A stretch of 46,692 nucleotides of DNA from an uncultured archaeon (GTDB lineage: Archaea > Iainarchaeota > Iainarchaeia > Iainarchaeales > JAAZKV01). This document shows positions 26,517 to 34,172 of this stretch, piece after piece. The translations under genes were made by a program, and so were the position numbers. The notes under the pieces were generated by a model, which made no database searches, was not told where the DNA came from, and was given only the letters and a program-made list of their open reading frames with translations. Positions within the stretch are counted from its first letter, which is position 1, and every line of letters begins with the position of its first letter. The DNA lies in contig CABMEU010000022.1 of NCBI GenBank assembly GCA_902385225.1, forward strand, positions 1 to 46,692, read 5' to 3'.

Positions 26517-27491
26517 TTATTTGGCGTCCTTTTCTTTTCCTTTGCGCATCGCTTCAATTATCTCTCTTGCTGCGCCAAGTCCGGTTCTTGTTGCTTCAGC
26601 GATTGTTTTTGCCCCTGTAATAGAGTCCCCGCAGGCATAAACACTTTTGAGTGTTGTGGCATAATGCGAATTAATCATGATTATTTTGTTTTCGACAAGT
26701 ATTCCTTCGCTCTCCAGCCACTTAAAATCCGGTTTCTGTCCGATGGCAAGAAGTACTTTATCAAAAACAAGTGAGATTTCTCTTCCAGTCTCAATTGGGC
26801 GGGCTCTTCCTGATTCATCCTCTCCTGCGAGAATCATTTCAGCACAGCTCACCATTATTCTTTTGCCCCCCTCGGAGTCAGAATAATTAAGCGGGCTTCT
26901 CAAAAACTCAAACTCAACCCCTTCATTTTTTGCCTTGGCAAGCTCATCCCCAAATGCGGGCATCTCTTTTTCGGTTCTTCTATAAATTATTGTCACTTTT
27001 GCCCCCTGCTTAACCGCAACACGCGCTGCGTCAATTGCAGAGTTTCCTCCGCCCACAACAGCTACTTCTTCTCCTTTTTTTAGCATTGCCTTTCCTTCAA
27101 ACTTGTCATTTAATAAAAATACGAGCGCGTCAATGACTTTGTCGTTGTCTTCGCCCGCTGCGCCGGTTTTAAGCCCAAGCCCTGCTCCAAGAGCGAGCAC
27201 TACAAAGTCAAATCCCCCTCCGAATTCTTTTAATAGTTTCTTAACCGAAGTGATTTTTTTCTGCTCAAATATTATCCCCATCTTTTTTGCCGCGTCAATA
27301 CTGTCTCTTATTTTTTTTAAAGGCAATCTAAACTCCGGGAGTCCATATGCGAGCATCCCCCCGAATTCTTTTAATTCATCAAACACTTTCACTGAAACCC
27401 CCGCATCATTTAGGGCACTAGCCGCCGCCATTCCGGCAGGTCCTGAAAACACCACTGCCACAAATAACCCGTTTTTTGGTTTATTATTCAT
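26517..27491 (-). CDS. GltD-like FAD/NAD(P)H oxidoreductase lacking the N-terminal Fe-S domain
   Basis: A 324-aa flavoprotein related to the small subunit of glutamate synthase and NfnB. The FAD site is expected at the N-terminus, but the GxGPAG motif reads VVFSGPAGMAAA: the first Gly is Phe15. The second nucleotide site VAVVGGGNSAIDAA (about residues 142-155) is intact, as are YRRTEKEMPA and the C-terminal ACGDSITGAKTIAEAT. The usual N-terminal iron-sulfur domain of about 120 residues is missing, so it may need a partner for electron transfer. It is 66 nt from lysC on the same strand. No large GltB subunit is in the window. Confidence 0.82.
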   Translation of the reverse strand: MNNKPKNGLFVAVVFSGPAGMAAASALNDAGVSVKVFDELKEFGGMLAYGLPEFRLPLKKIRDSIDAAKKMGIIFEQKKITSVKKLLKEFGGGFDFVVLALGAGLGLKTGAAGEDNDKVIDALVFLLNDKFEGKAMLKKGEEVAVVGGGNSAIDAARVAVKQGAKVTIIYRRTEKEMPAFGDELAKAKNEGVEFEFLRSPLNYSDSEGGKRIMVSCAEMILAGEDESGRARPIETGREISLVFDKVLLAIGQKPDFKWLESEGILVENKIIMINSHYATTLKSVYACGDSITGAKTIAEATRTGLGAAREIIEAMRKGKEKDAK

Positions 27492-27641
27492 AAATTAAAG
27501 CTGCCCGATTGTTATTATAAAATCCTCGCGGGAACGAAAAAACCGCAATAAATACTTTTAAATAGCTTGATTTCGGTTAAGTCTATAGTGAGCCAAATAT
27601 AAGAGCTAAAGCAAAGCTAAGCACTTAACTCATATTGTTCA

Positions 27642-27714
27642 GACCCTGTAGCCCAGTGGATAAGGCGCCTGCCTTCTAAGCAGGAGACCGCGCGTTCGAT
27701 TCGCGCCAGGGTCG
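27642..27714 (+). tRNA. tRNA-Arg (TCT)
   Basis: A complete 73-nt cloverleaf: acceptor GACCCTG / CAGGGTC with a G discriminator, anticodon arm CCTGC-CTTCTAA-GCAGG (anticodon TCT), and T arm GCGCG-TTCGATT-CGCGC. CCA is not encoded and no intron is present. A T-run (27716-27720) follows and could terminate it. TATA-like elements are at about 27556 and 27595. Confidence 0.96.
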
Positions 27715-27777
27715 CTTTTTATTTCCCATTCTACTGCATTAGCAATCTTTAAATTCACTAATTGTATTCTTATTGGC

Positions 27778-28494
27778 ATGGACAGAAAGGTTTCAACCGC
27801 AATTATCGCGGCTATATGTGTTATTGCGGCAGCATTTATTGTATTTGTCCCAAAAGAAATCACTGACCAGTACGGTCCAATTGTCTTCGCCGCGCCGATA
27901 ATTCTTGTGCTTATTGTTGTGCTCGCGGTTTTTCTAAGCAAAAAGAGCGGCGCCCCAAAGAATGATTTGCAGTTAAAAAGACAGCAATTGCTTATGGGTC
28001 TTAAGGAAGCGGAGAAGCAGTTTCTTCAGCGCAAAATAGACAAGCCGACTTTTGATAAGCTCTCGGAAGAGAAGAATTCTGAGCTGATTCTTGTTGAAGC
28101 TGAGATTGATGCAGAGAAGAGAAAAGAGGTTCCAAAGGAAGAGTTAAAGAGAATGGAGAAGCTTCATGCTGATAAAAAAGAAATCATTCTTGGTTTATTA
28201 AAACAAAAACAATTGAAAGTGCACGAACTAAAACTCGCCGAGAATAAGCTCTACAAAAGAAGAATAACTGAAGCTACTTACCAAAAGTTCTCTTCTGAGA
28301 TAAAATCCGAGTTAATCTCAATTGAGGCGCAGATAAAAGTGATTTATGCTAATGAGGAAATTGCCGTGCTAAAGGAAGTGCTCAAAGAGGGCGCAAAGGA
28401 AATCGCCCGCCAGAAGAATATGTCCGAGCAAAGGAAGAAAACAGATTACTTTGATGAAGTTGGGAAAGATGTGCTTGAACAGTCACAAAAATAA
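27778..28494 (+). CDS. Membrane protein with duplicated SHOCT-like helical hairpin
   Basis: A 238-aa protein. Two membrane helices (about residues 7-24 and 33-53) are followed by a cytosolic, highly charged helical region. This region contains two copies of a helical-hairpin unit: EAEKQFLQRKIDKPTFDKLS near residue 80 and LAENKLYKRRITEATYQKFS near residue 155, each followed by a SELI-x-VEAEI / SELISIEAQI stretch. The K/R-x-I-x-x-x-x-Y/F pattern resembles SHOCT domains. The function is unknown; an oligomerising membrane scaffold is a reasonable guess. It follows tRNA-Arg by 63 nt with its own ATG. Confidence 0.7.
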   Translation: MDRKVSTAIIAAICVIAAAFIVFVPKEITDQYGPIVFAAPIILVLIVVLAVFLSKKSGAPKNDLQLKRQQLLMGLKEAEKQFLQRKIDKPTFDKLSEEKNSELILVEAEIDAEKRKEVPKEELKRMEKLHADKKEIILGLLKQKQLKVHELKLAENKLYKRRITEATYQKFSSEIKSELISIEAQIKVIYANEEIAVLKEVLKEGAKEIARQKNMSEQRKKTDYFDEVGKDVLEQSQK

Positions 28495-28501
28495 TTTGGC
28501 T

Positions 28502-29050
28502 CTAATCGACTATTTTATCCATAAATCTTTCAAAGAATTGTTTCACTTCGAATAATTTCTTCTCGTCGAAATCAAACATGCTTGTAAATGATTCCGAATC
28601 AATCGGCTTTATTCCTTTCATTGAAAGCAAACTCTGCATTTTCTTAAGTTCAAATCCGTGCAGCACCCCCGCGGAGAAAAGAACAAACTTTTGCTTTTTT
28701 GCCCCTGCGCCGGTCTTTTTTGGAATTCCCCTGATGAAGGCATTTACTAAAGGAGAGGAGGTAAGCGAACCGACAATCGGGGTTCCAAGCACAACAATAT
28801 CAAATGAAGATAACTGCGAGGGACCCGCTTTGAGCTCAAGCGTTTTCTCATTCTTGAACTGGTCCTTGACAGAGAGTTTCTTTTTTGGCTCAAGAGTGAT
28901 TCTTTTTACAGAGAAAGATTTTGCAAAAAAGTGCCTTGTTAGTTCCATTGCGACTTTGTCCTCATTTGAGGGCTTCTTTTTTTCCAAAGCCAATGGATAC
29001 GCAATGAGCACTTTTCCCAAAATACACACCTTTGCCCTCTGACTAGTCAA
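28502..29050 (-). CDS. Flavodoxin-like protein
   Basis: A 182-aa protein with a flavodoxin fold. KVLIAYPLALEKKK is the first strand with a poorly conserved phosphate loop, and FDIVVLGTPIVGSLTSSPL followed by a helix matches the second FMN-binding loop (usually GTPVW...SP). FVLFSAGVLHGFELKKM follows. Because the first loop lacks the typical T-G-N/S-T pattern, FMN binding is uncertain. As listed the start overlaps the upstream FKBP gene by 8 nt; a GTG at 29029 would avoid this. Likely an electron carrier or NADPH-dependent reductase relative. Confidence 0.7.
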   Translation of the reverse strand: MTSQRAKVCILGKVLIAYPLALEKKKPSNEDKVAMELTRHFFAKSFSVKRITLEPKKKLSVKDQFKNEKTLELKAGPSQLSSFDIVVLGTPIVGSLTSSPLVNAFIRGIPKKTGAGAKKQKFVLFSAGVLHGFELKKMQSLLSMKGIKPIDSESFTSMFDFDEKKLFEVKQFFERFMDKIVD

Positions 29051-29609
29051 TTGAAATTAATTTAATCTCAAATACCAGTGTTTTGCCGGCCAGAGCCGGG
29101 TTGAAGTCAATTACCGCATTTTTATCGGTTACTTCAATTATTCTTCCCCTTGTATTCCATGCCGTTACATACGCTCCAACCACCAGCTGATTGAAATCAG
29201 CGAATTGATTTGCGTCAAACGAAAGCACTTTGTTTTCATCGTACTGCCCGTAAGCCTGTTCAGGAGGAATAGTTACTGTTTTTGAGTCGCCAACTCTCAT
29301 TCCAACTACAGCGTTCTCAAATCCAGCGATTACATTATGCGCGCCTACTGTGAACTGCAGAGGGGTTTTTCCTGCGCTTGAATCAAACACATTCCCGTCA
29401 GTGAATCTTCCTGTGTAATCAACTGAGACTTTATTGCCCACTCTAACTAACTGCGCGAACTGGTCAAGATTTGAATAACCATTGCCGCTAGTATTAGAAT
29501 CAATTTTGTTTGTATCACCCATTAGACCACTCCCATTTTGGGGCGCCTGCGTGCATCCAAGAAGGATTGCTACAGCAAGTATCCCGAGTATTGCAATTAT
29601 CTTTTTCAT
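29043..29609 (-). CDS. FKBP-type peptidyl-prolyl isomerase, lipoprotein (SlyD-like)
   Basis: About 188 aa from the ATG at 29609. A lipoprotein signal (KKIIAILGILAVAILLGC, lipobox LLGC) anchors it outside the membrane, followed by a Ser/Asn linker and an FKBP domain with VSVDYTGRFTDGNVFDSS and AGFENAVVGMRVGDSKTVTI motifs. The inserted flap with AYGQYDENKVLSFDANQF and the C-terminal VIDFNPALAGKTLVFEIKL are those of SlyD-like two-domain FKBPs. It is likely to act as an extracytoplasmic folding catalyst and chaperone, for example for the Pro-rich surface proteins encoded in this window (inference). Confidence 0.9.
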   Translation of the reverse strand: MKKIIAILGILAVAILLGCTQAPQNGSGLMGDTNKIDSNTSGNGYSNLDQFAQLVRVGNKVSVDYTGRFTDGNVFDSSAGKTPLQFTVGAHNVIAGFENAVVGMRVGDSKTVTIPPEQAYGQYDENKVLSFDANQFADFNQLVVGAYVTAWNTRGRIIEVTDKNAVIDFNPALAGKTLVFEIKLISID

Positions 29610-29716
29610 TAGCATCACCTTAATCCACAATTTGATAAACAAAACAATTAAAAAAGTTGAATCGGGCTCTAAAGCGGCAAGTAACTATCCTAAATGACAA
29701 TTTGAGTTTTTAATTA

Positions 29717-30187
29717 TTATTTCAGCGGTTTTTTCGCGGTTAAGTGAAGATACTGCTCCTCTTCATCTGCGCGCTTAATTTCAATAAATCCGCTTTCTTT
29801 CAGCGCTTTTGAGAGGATTTCCTCATCATACCCAAAAAAATGGTGATCCTCTTTGTAGTGCTCAAATCCATAAATTTTGTTCAGCGCCCACTCTTTCTTC
29901 TGCCCGCTTTCCTCGGAAAAAAGTTTGCAAAAGTAAGCGATATTTGGGACAATTATCTCAAGTTTTCCATCTCTCTTCAATACACGAAACATTTCCTTTA
30001 GCGCAAGTAAAGCGTCTTTTCGAGGCAAGTGCTCAAGAAAGAATCTTGAATAAACTTCATCACATTCTCCTTCCTTAAAGGGTAATTCGCGTGCATCCCC
30101 TACAACATCCGCCCCAATTCCTGCGCGGATATCAAAGTGGATGTATCCCTTCTGCGGCTTATTTCCCGAGCCGATTTCAAGTTTCAT
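29717..30187 (-). CDS. SAM-dependent methyltransferase (class I)
   Basis: A 156-aa methyltransferase with a clear SAM-binding motif I right at the start (LEIGSGNKPQKGYIHFDI), motif II DARELPFKEGECDEVYSRF and motif III FRVLKRDGKLEIIVPN. It is short for a class I enzyme, with little extra substrate domain, and has an acidic C-terminus. The substrate is unknown; relatives act on small molecules, sugars or lipids, which would fit a glycan-rich envelope. It is 108 nt from the FKBP gene on the same strand, so it could be in the same transcript. Confidence 0.83.
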   Translation of the reverse strand: MKLEIGSGNKPQKGYIHFDIRAGIGADVVGDARELPFKEGECDEVYSRFFLEHLPRKDALLALKEMFRVLKRDGKLEIIVPNIAYFCKLFSEESGQKKEWALNKIYGFEHYKEDHHFFGYDEEILSKALKESGFIEIKRADEEEQYLHLTAKKPLK

Positions 30188-30312
30188 ACTGAATCTCCCT
30201 TATGCAACTTTTTTAAAGCCGAATTAGCCAAAGAAATTCCAAAACTTTTTGAATACCGAGAAGTATTTAAAGATGTAAATCCCTACTCTAAACTATATTT
30301 GGAAGTGTTATT

Positions 30313-30942
30313 GTGTTTGAAGCAGTAGGACTAGTCGGAATGATGCTTATTGAGTGGTTCGTGGTTTTTGTTGCGAATATTGTTCCGGCGATGATGCCTC
30401 CAACCTGGGCAATTCTTTCATTCTTTTATATTACTTATCCGCAGAACATAATAATTCTGGTGATTCTTGGGGTAACCGCATCTACTACAGGAAGATTCGC
30501 GCTCGCAAAACTATCGGGGTATGTTACCGAGAGATTTGCTAGCTCCAAAAAGAGGCATGAATTTGAGGCGATTAATCAGAAGCTGCGCGGAAAACCGATT
30601 GAGAAATTCATTTTCACTTTCATTTACGCACTAAGCCCGCTTCCATCAAACGCTTTATTTATAGCATTTGGGGCGACAAAGACAAGAATGAGGGAAGTGC
30701 TTGGGGGATTTTTTGCCGGAAGAGTAATTAGCTATTTATTCCTCGTTTTCACAACACAGAAAATCTTCTCCTCATTTGAATCAACAATCTTGGGAAGCGC
30801 AAGCACCCTCACAATCGCGATTGAAATTGTAGGTGTAGTTATTGTAATCGCATTTTTCTTCGTTGACTGGAATAAAATTATTGCTTTTGGGACCGCGGAA
30901 TCAAAGCAGCTTGAGCACAAGTGGCCGAGCAAGAAGCGCTAA
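30313..30942 (+). CDS. VTT/DedA-like membrane protein
   Basis: A 209-aa protein with about five hydrophobic helices. The pattern VPAMMPPTWAILSFFYI early on, a glycine-rich ILGVTASTTGRFALAKLSGY helix and FIYALSPLPSNALFIAFGATK resembles the re-entrant loop region of DedA/VTT family proteins, which scramble or flip phospholipids. Identification is by pattern only. A GGAAGTG lies 5 nt before the GTG start, suggesting a leadered message. A second protein of this kind is at 37376. Confidence 0.65.
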   Translation: MFEAVGLVGMMLIEWFVVFVANIVPAMMPPTWAILSFFYITYPQNIIILVILGVTASTTGRFALAKLSGYVTERFASSKKRHEFEAINQKLRGKPIEKFIFTFIYALSPLPSNALFIAFGATKTRMREVLGGFFAGRVISYLFLVFTTQKIFSSFESTILGSASTLTIAIEIVGVVIVIAFFFVDWNKIIAFGTAESKQLEHKWPSKKR

Positions 30943-30978
30943 ATGGAAAATAATCACTTTATTAGGAAATGATTAATT

Positions 30979-31806
30979 GTGAATTCAATTACGCCAAGGA
31001 CTCGTGTTGCCGCGGTAATAGGAAACCCTGTGGAACACTCGCTCAGCCCCCTAATTCATAATATTGGAATCAGACAGGAGGAGCTTGATTTTGTTTATCT
31101 TGCCTTCAAAGTCACTAATGTTGAATTGGCAATTAAATCAATGCGGGAACTTGGCTTCATTGGGTATAGTGTCACAATTCCCCACAAAGTAGAGGTTGTA
31201 AAGTATCTTGATGAGATTGATGTTCGCGCAAAAGAAATCGGCGCAGTAAATACGGTTCTTAATCGCGGCGGAAAATTAATTGGGTATAATTTTGACGGCA
31301 CTGGCGCGATGGAATCAATTAAGGCGGTGACTCCGCTTAAAGGAAAAAGAACTTACCTTCTTGGGGCAGGGGGGGCGGCAAGAGCAATTCTTCACGCGCT
31401 TTTGCTTGAAGGGGCAAATGTGACAATTTTCAACATTATTCCTTCTGATGCGGAGAAAGTATCAAAGGAATTTAACTGCTCGTGGATGGAGTGGGAGAAA
31501 ATCAATAATAATTATGATATTCTTGTTAACGCGACCTCGGTTGGGATGAGTCCTAATGTTGAAGCGATGCCAATTGATGAGAAGATTCTCAAAAAAGGCG
31601 CTGTTGTTTTTGATGTAGTGTATAATCCGCTTGAGACTAAACTCTTGCGCACCGCAAAAGAGAAAGGAAGCAAAACAATTTCAGGAGCGGAAATGTTTCT
31701 CAACCAGGCCTGCGCGCAGTTTGAACTATTCTTTGAAAAGAAAGCTCCAAAAGAGTTAATGCGGAAAGCATTGCTTGAGGAACTGCAAAGAAAACAGAAG
31801 AGATAG
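30979..31806 (+). CDS. aroE: Shikimate dehydrogenase
   Basis: Reduces 3-dehydroshikimate to shikimate with NADPH, the fourth step of the shikimate pathway. The 275-aa protein contains the substrate-binding HSLSPLIHN (about residues 19-27), GYSVTIPHKVEV with the catalytic Lys-Asp partner, the NFDGTGA aspartate motif and the NADP loop LLGAGGAARAILHALL (about residues 127-142). NATSVGMSP and FLNQACAQFELF complete the family signature. Length is normal. Start GTG. No other aro genes are in the window. A hairpin terminator follows the stop codon. Confidence 0.94.
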   Translation: MNSITPRTRVAAVIGNPVEHSLSPLIHNIGIRQEELDFVYLAFKVTNVELAIKSMRELGFIGYSVTIPHKVEVVKYLDEIDVRAKEIGAVNTVLNRGGKLIGYNFDGTGAMESIKAVTPLKGKRTYLLGAGGAARAILHALLLEGANVTIFNIIPSDAEKVSKEFNCSWMEWEKINNNYDILVNATSVGMSPNVEAMPIDEKILKKGAVVFDVVYNPLETKLLRTAKEKGSKTISGAEMFLNQACAQFELFFEKKAPKELMRKALLEELQRKQKR

Positions 31807-31829
31807 TTAATGCCATGTCAAAAGTGCAC

Positions 31830-31850
31830 GCGCCAGTGGCGCATTTTTTT
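31830..31850 (+). terminator. Hairpin terminator after aroE
   Basis: GCGCC-AGT-GGCGC at 31830-31842 followed by a run of seven T ending at 31850. Confidence 0.7.
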
Positions 31851-31858
31851 AGTGCAGG

Positions 31859-31879
31859 TTTATCCCCGAAGGGGATAAA
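31859..31879 (-). terminator. Inverted repeat 3' of tRNA-Leu
   Basis: A perfect 9-bp stem (TTTATCCCC / GGGGATAAA, 3-nt loop) directly downstream of the minus-strand tRNA-Leu. Probable terminator or processing stem. Confidence 0.5.
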
Positions 31880-31881
31880 AG

Positions 31882-31963
31882 TGCAGGGGAAGAGGATCGA
31901 ACTCTTACAGCCACTAAGGCCCGGGACCTCAACCCGGTCGGTTTTCCATTTCCGTACCCCTGC
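31882..31963 (-). tRNA. tRNA-Leu (GAG)
   Basis: An 82-nt class II tRNA. Acceptor GCAGGGG pairs with CCCCTGC, with A as discriminator. Anticodon arm is CCGGG-TTGAGGT-CCCGG (anticodon GAG), then a variable arm GCCTTAGTGGCT, and T arm AAGAG-TTCGATC-CTCTT. CCA is not encoded; no intron is seen. Confidence 0.94.
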
Positions 31964-32055
31964 GAATAGTTTAGCAAAGTTATCCAAAACACTTTGGGTT
32001 TGGTAAATATTTGTGCATAGTGATTATTTATAAACAAAATTCCCCTATCTATTTT

Positions 32056-32060
32056 AGGTG
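32056..32060 (+). promoter_or_regulatory. Ribosome-binding site AGGTG
   Basis: AGGTG ends 7 nt before the ATG at 32068 and decides this start over the earlier GTG-type codons. A TATA-like ATTTATAAAC at 32025-32034 predicts a short leader. Confidence 0.45.
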
Positions 32061-32067
32061 TAATAAA

Positions 32068-32379
32068 ATGGGCGACTGTGTTTTTTGCGATGATTTTGTC
32101 GGGGAAGTTAATGGAGATGGAGGGGTTAAGGGTCGAACCGTCGGAGGAAAGGATATTTGCGAGCAGTGCCTTGGGGAATTAAAGTTTTGGTTAAACGGCA
32201 CGCTTGCCAAATCCCCCGGGATGAGGAATACTCCGCTCAAGTCCGATGAAAGCGAGGATTCTTCCGAGGAAGATATGGTTGAAGTTGAAGAAGAGAATAA
32301 GGATGAACCCCAAGAAAGTGAAGAATCAAATTCTGAGGGTGCCGACGGCGACCCGTTTAGCTCTACTCCAAAAATATAG
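32068..32379 (+). CDS. Small zinc-ribbon-like protein with acidic tail
   Basis: A 103-aa protein. The N-terminus has two CxxC pairs, MGDCVFCDDF (Cys4, Cys7) and DICEQCLGELKFW (Cys at about residues 31 and 34), spaced like a treble-clef or zinc-ribbon. The remaining 60 residues are extremely acidic and low in complexity (Glu/Asp/Ser), probably disordered. No family is recognised. Such a zinc knuckle with an acidic tail might bind a basic partner, for example a ribosomal or nucleic-acid-bound protein, but that is only inference. Own promoter and ribosome-binding site. Confidence 0.68.
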   Translation: MGDCVFCDDFVGEVNGDGGVKGRTVGGKDICEQCLGELKFWLNGTLAKSPGMRNTPLKSDESEDSSEEDMVEVEEENKDEPQESEESNSEGADGDPFSSTPKI

Positions 32380-32387
32380 TTTAAATA
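32380..32387 (+). promoter_or_regulatory. TATA box
   Basis: TTTAAATA centred about 33 nt before the ATG at 32417, immediately after the upstream stop codon. Confidence 0.5.
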
Positions 32388-32416
32388 TAACTTAACTCAC
32401 TAACTTGTTTGATTTT

Positions 32417-32824
32417 ATGAATGCGGTTAACAGGACAAAAATGGGGCCAATAAAGAAAGCCCGAATGAGGATGGCTGTCGCGTTGTTAAAAAAGGCGAAG
32501 AAGCACCGCATTGAGGATTTAATGAGACACAAGTCTAATTTAATTATTGCCAAAAGGGAAGGGGATTTGGCTAGGCACGAAGCTAGCATGCAAAGAGTTG
32601 CATCAAGGGGAATGACGGGTGATTCTAGCGCGCTTGAACAATTTGAGAATGCGGGAGAGGTTATTGAATTTTTAAATGGCTTTCGAAGAAGAAGCAATGA
32701 CCATTTATTAAAGCAGGAGCTGCATGAGCGCACAGCTGCCCTCCACGCCAAGGGCGCCAAAGAAGCAATGCGCGCAAGAAATCTTGGGCGAAGAGTTGCA
32801 AGAAAAATCGCTGGTAAAAAATAA
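32417..32824 (+). CDS. Hypothetical basic helical protein
   Basis: A 135-aa protein from the ATG at 32417 that I do not recognise. It is highly basic and helical, with KKARMRMAVALLKKAKKHR near the start and ARNLGRRVARKIAGKK at the end, and an acidic helix in the middle (SALEQFENAGEVIEF). The composition suggests contact with nucleic acid or rRNA. It directly follows the acidic-tail zinc protein with its own TATA box. A partly similar, longer basic protein is at 12151. Confidence 0.62.
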   Translation: MNAVNRTKMGPIKKARMRMAVALLKKAKKHRIEDLMRHKSNLIIAKREGDLARHEASMQRVASRGMTGDSSALEQFENAGEVIEFLNGFRRRSNDHLLKQELHERTAALHAKGAKEAMRARNLGRRVARKIAGKK

Positions 32825-32882
32825 ATCTCAAGCTTAAACTAAAAAAGCAACAGTTATAATCCGTTTCATGTAATTCATATTC

Positions 32883-33143
32883 ATGGCAATAATGGATTTT
32901 CTCTGGATGACAAAAGCAAAACTCTTCCTTCTTATAATTTTTCTAATTGTGACAATCCCAAAATATTATAACTCAAATTGCGATGCGGCTTGCGCAAGCG
33001 GCGCAGCAAGTCCACTCTGCCAATGCGGCTTCTCCATCGCGAATTTTTACACGATTTTTGTTTTGGCGTATATTGTTGCCTGCATTATGGGTGAAATTTA
33101 CAAAATAATAAAGAAAAGAACTGGCAAAAAAATAGCCGCTTAA
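32883..33143 (+). CDS. Small membrane protein with four cysteines
   Basis: An 86-aa protein with two membrane helices (about residues 11-26 and 53-72). The loop between them is outside or inside unknown and holds CDAACASGAASPLCQC, four closely spaced cysteines that may bind a metal or form disulfides. A basic tail (KKRTGKKIAA) suggests that the C-terminus is cytosolic. No family recognised. Confidence 0.6.
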   Translation: MAIMDFLWMTKAKLFLLIIFLIVTIPKYYNSNCDAACASGAASPLCQCGFSIANFYTIFVLAYIVACIMGEIYKIIKKRTGKKIAA

Positions 33144-33165
33144 AATTAAAAGTGGGGTCGCTTAA

Positions 33166-34086
33166 TCAGCCAACAAAACTCTCTTTTAATTTTGGAATTA
33201 CTTCTTTTCGCATTAATATTCCTTTTCTCTTTGAAAGGTTTCCAATAAACTTAATTTTTAGGGCATTCTCAAGAACATTTTTTGTTTCAGCATCAAAGCA
33301 AATGAATAAATTAAAGTATTTCTCAATGTCAATTAGCGTGGCGAATATATAATTCGCCGATTCTTTCTTCTTTATCCTGCCAAAAATCTCTTCCAGGACA
33401 GGCATGTTGCTCTTAGCAAACTCTTCAACCCCAATTATCTCTAGCTGCAGTATTGCAAACAATTTTCCATTAATCCTGACCTTAGCAAGGTCGGCATCAA
33501 AAACTTCTTCCAGAGGCTCATTGATTATTGATTTAAAAGCAAACATTTCAGACACATAGTTCTTTGGCAATTCAATCTTTGACTTAAGATAATCAGCCAT
33601 TTTTCTATCACGATTTGTGGTAATATTATTCTTGAAATTTATTGTGTTTGAAACAATTGCGGAGTATAAAAGAATTGCAGATTCTTTTGATGGCTCAACA
33701 CCTTTCGCATAAAACCTTTCAGAAATAAGCGTTGCTGCGGAGCCCACTAACTCAATTTGTATTTTAGCGTTAGGGAATTTTGCCGCGTCATTCGCCCTAC
33801 GGTGATCAATTATCTCAATTACTTTCTCGGGCAAAGTCTTATTTGAAATAGCTAGAAGTTCGCTTGCATCAACTAGAACAATTCCATTAGAATTTGCAAC
33901 AAAATCTTCCGCATTTGGAAGCTTTGGAATATTAAATTTATCAAACACAAATCCCGCTTCTTTGTGCATTTTCCCAGAAATCGCCGCCACTGCGCTGGTC
34001 CCTGTTTTATTCAAAAACTCAGCATAAGCATACGCACAGGCGCTCCCATCCAAATCAGGACTCTCATAGGCGGTAACTAGAATCAT
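33166..34086 (-). CDS. DHH/DHHA2 phosphoesterase (family II pyrophosphatase-like)
   Basis: A 306-aa protein of the DHH superfamily. The N-terminal domain has YESPDLDGSACAYAYAEF (Asp-x-Asp metal site), GIVLVDASELLAI where family II pyrophosphatases have LVDHNE, and IIDHRRAND in place of the DHH triad (His to Arg). The C-terminal domain ends with NLSKRKGILMRKEVIPKL, comparable to the SRKKQ phosphate-binding stretch. The fold fits Mn-dependent inorganic pyrophosphatase, but the altered metal ligands make pyrophosphatase activity uncertain; another phosphoester substrate is possible. Confidence 0.78.
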   Translation of the reverse strand: MILVTAYESPDLDGSACAYAYAEFLNKTGTSAVAAISGKMHKEAGFVFDKFNIPKLPNAEDFVANSNGIVLVDASELLAISNKTLPEKVIEIIDHRRANDAAKFPNAKIQIELVGSAATLISERFYAKGVEPSKESAILLYSAIVSNTINFKNNITTNRDRKMADYLKSKIELPKNYVSEMFAFKSIINEPLEEVFDADLAKVRINGKLFAILQLEIIGVEEFAKSNMPVLEEIFGRIKKKESANYIFATLIDIEKYFNLFICFDAETKNVLENALKIKFIGNLSKRKGILMRKEVIPKLKESFVG

Positions 34087-34172
34087 ATTATCACAACTCG
34101 ATGTATTCTAAAGTATACTAAGCAGAAAATTCTTTAAAACATCGTTAATTATGTTTCACATAGTGTAACATT

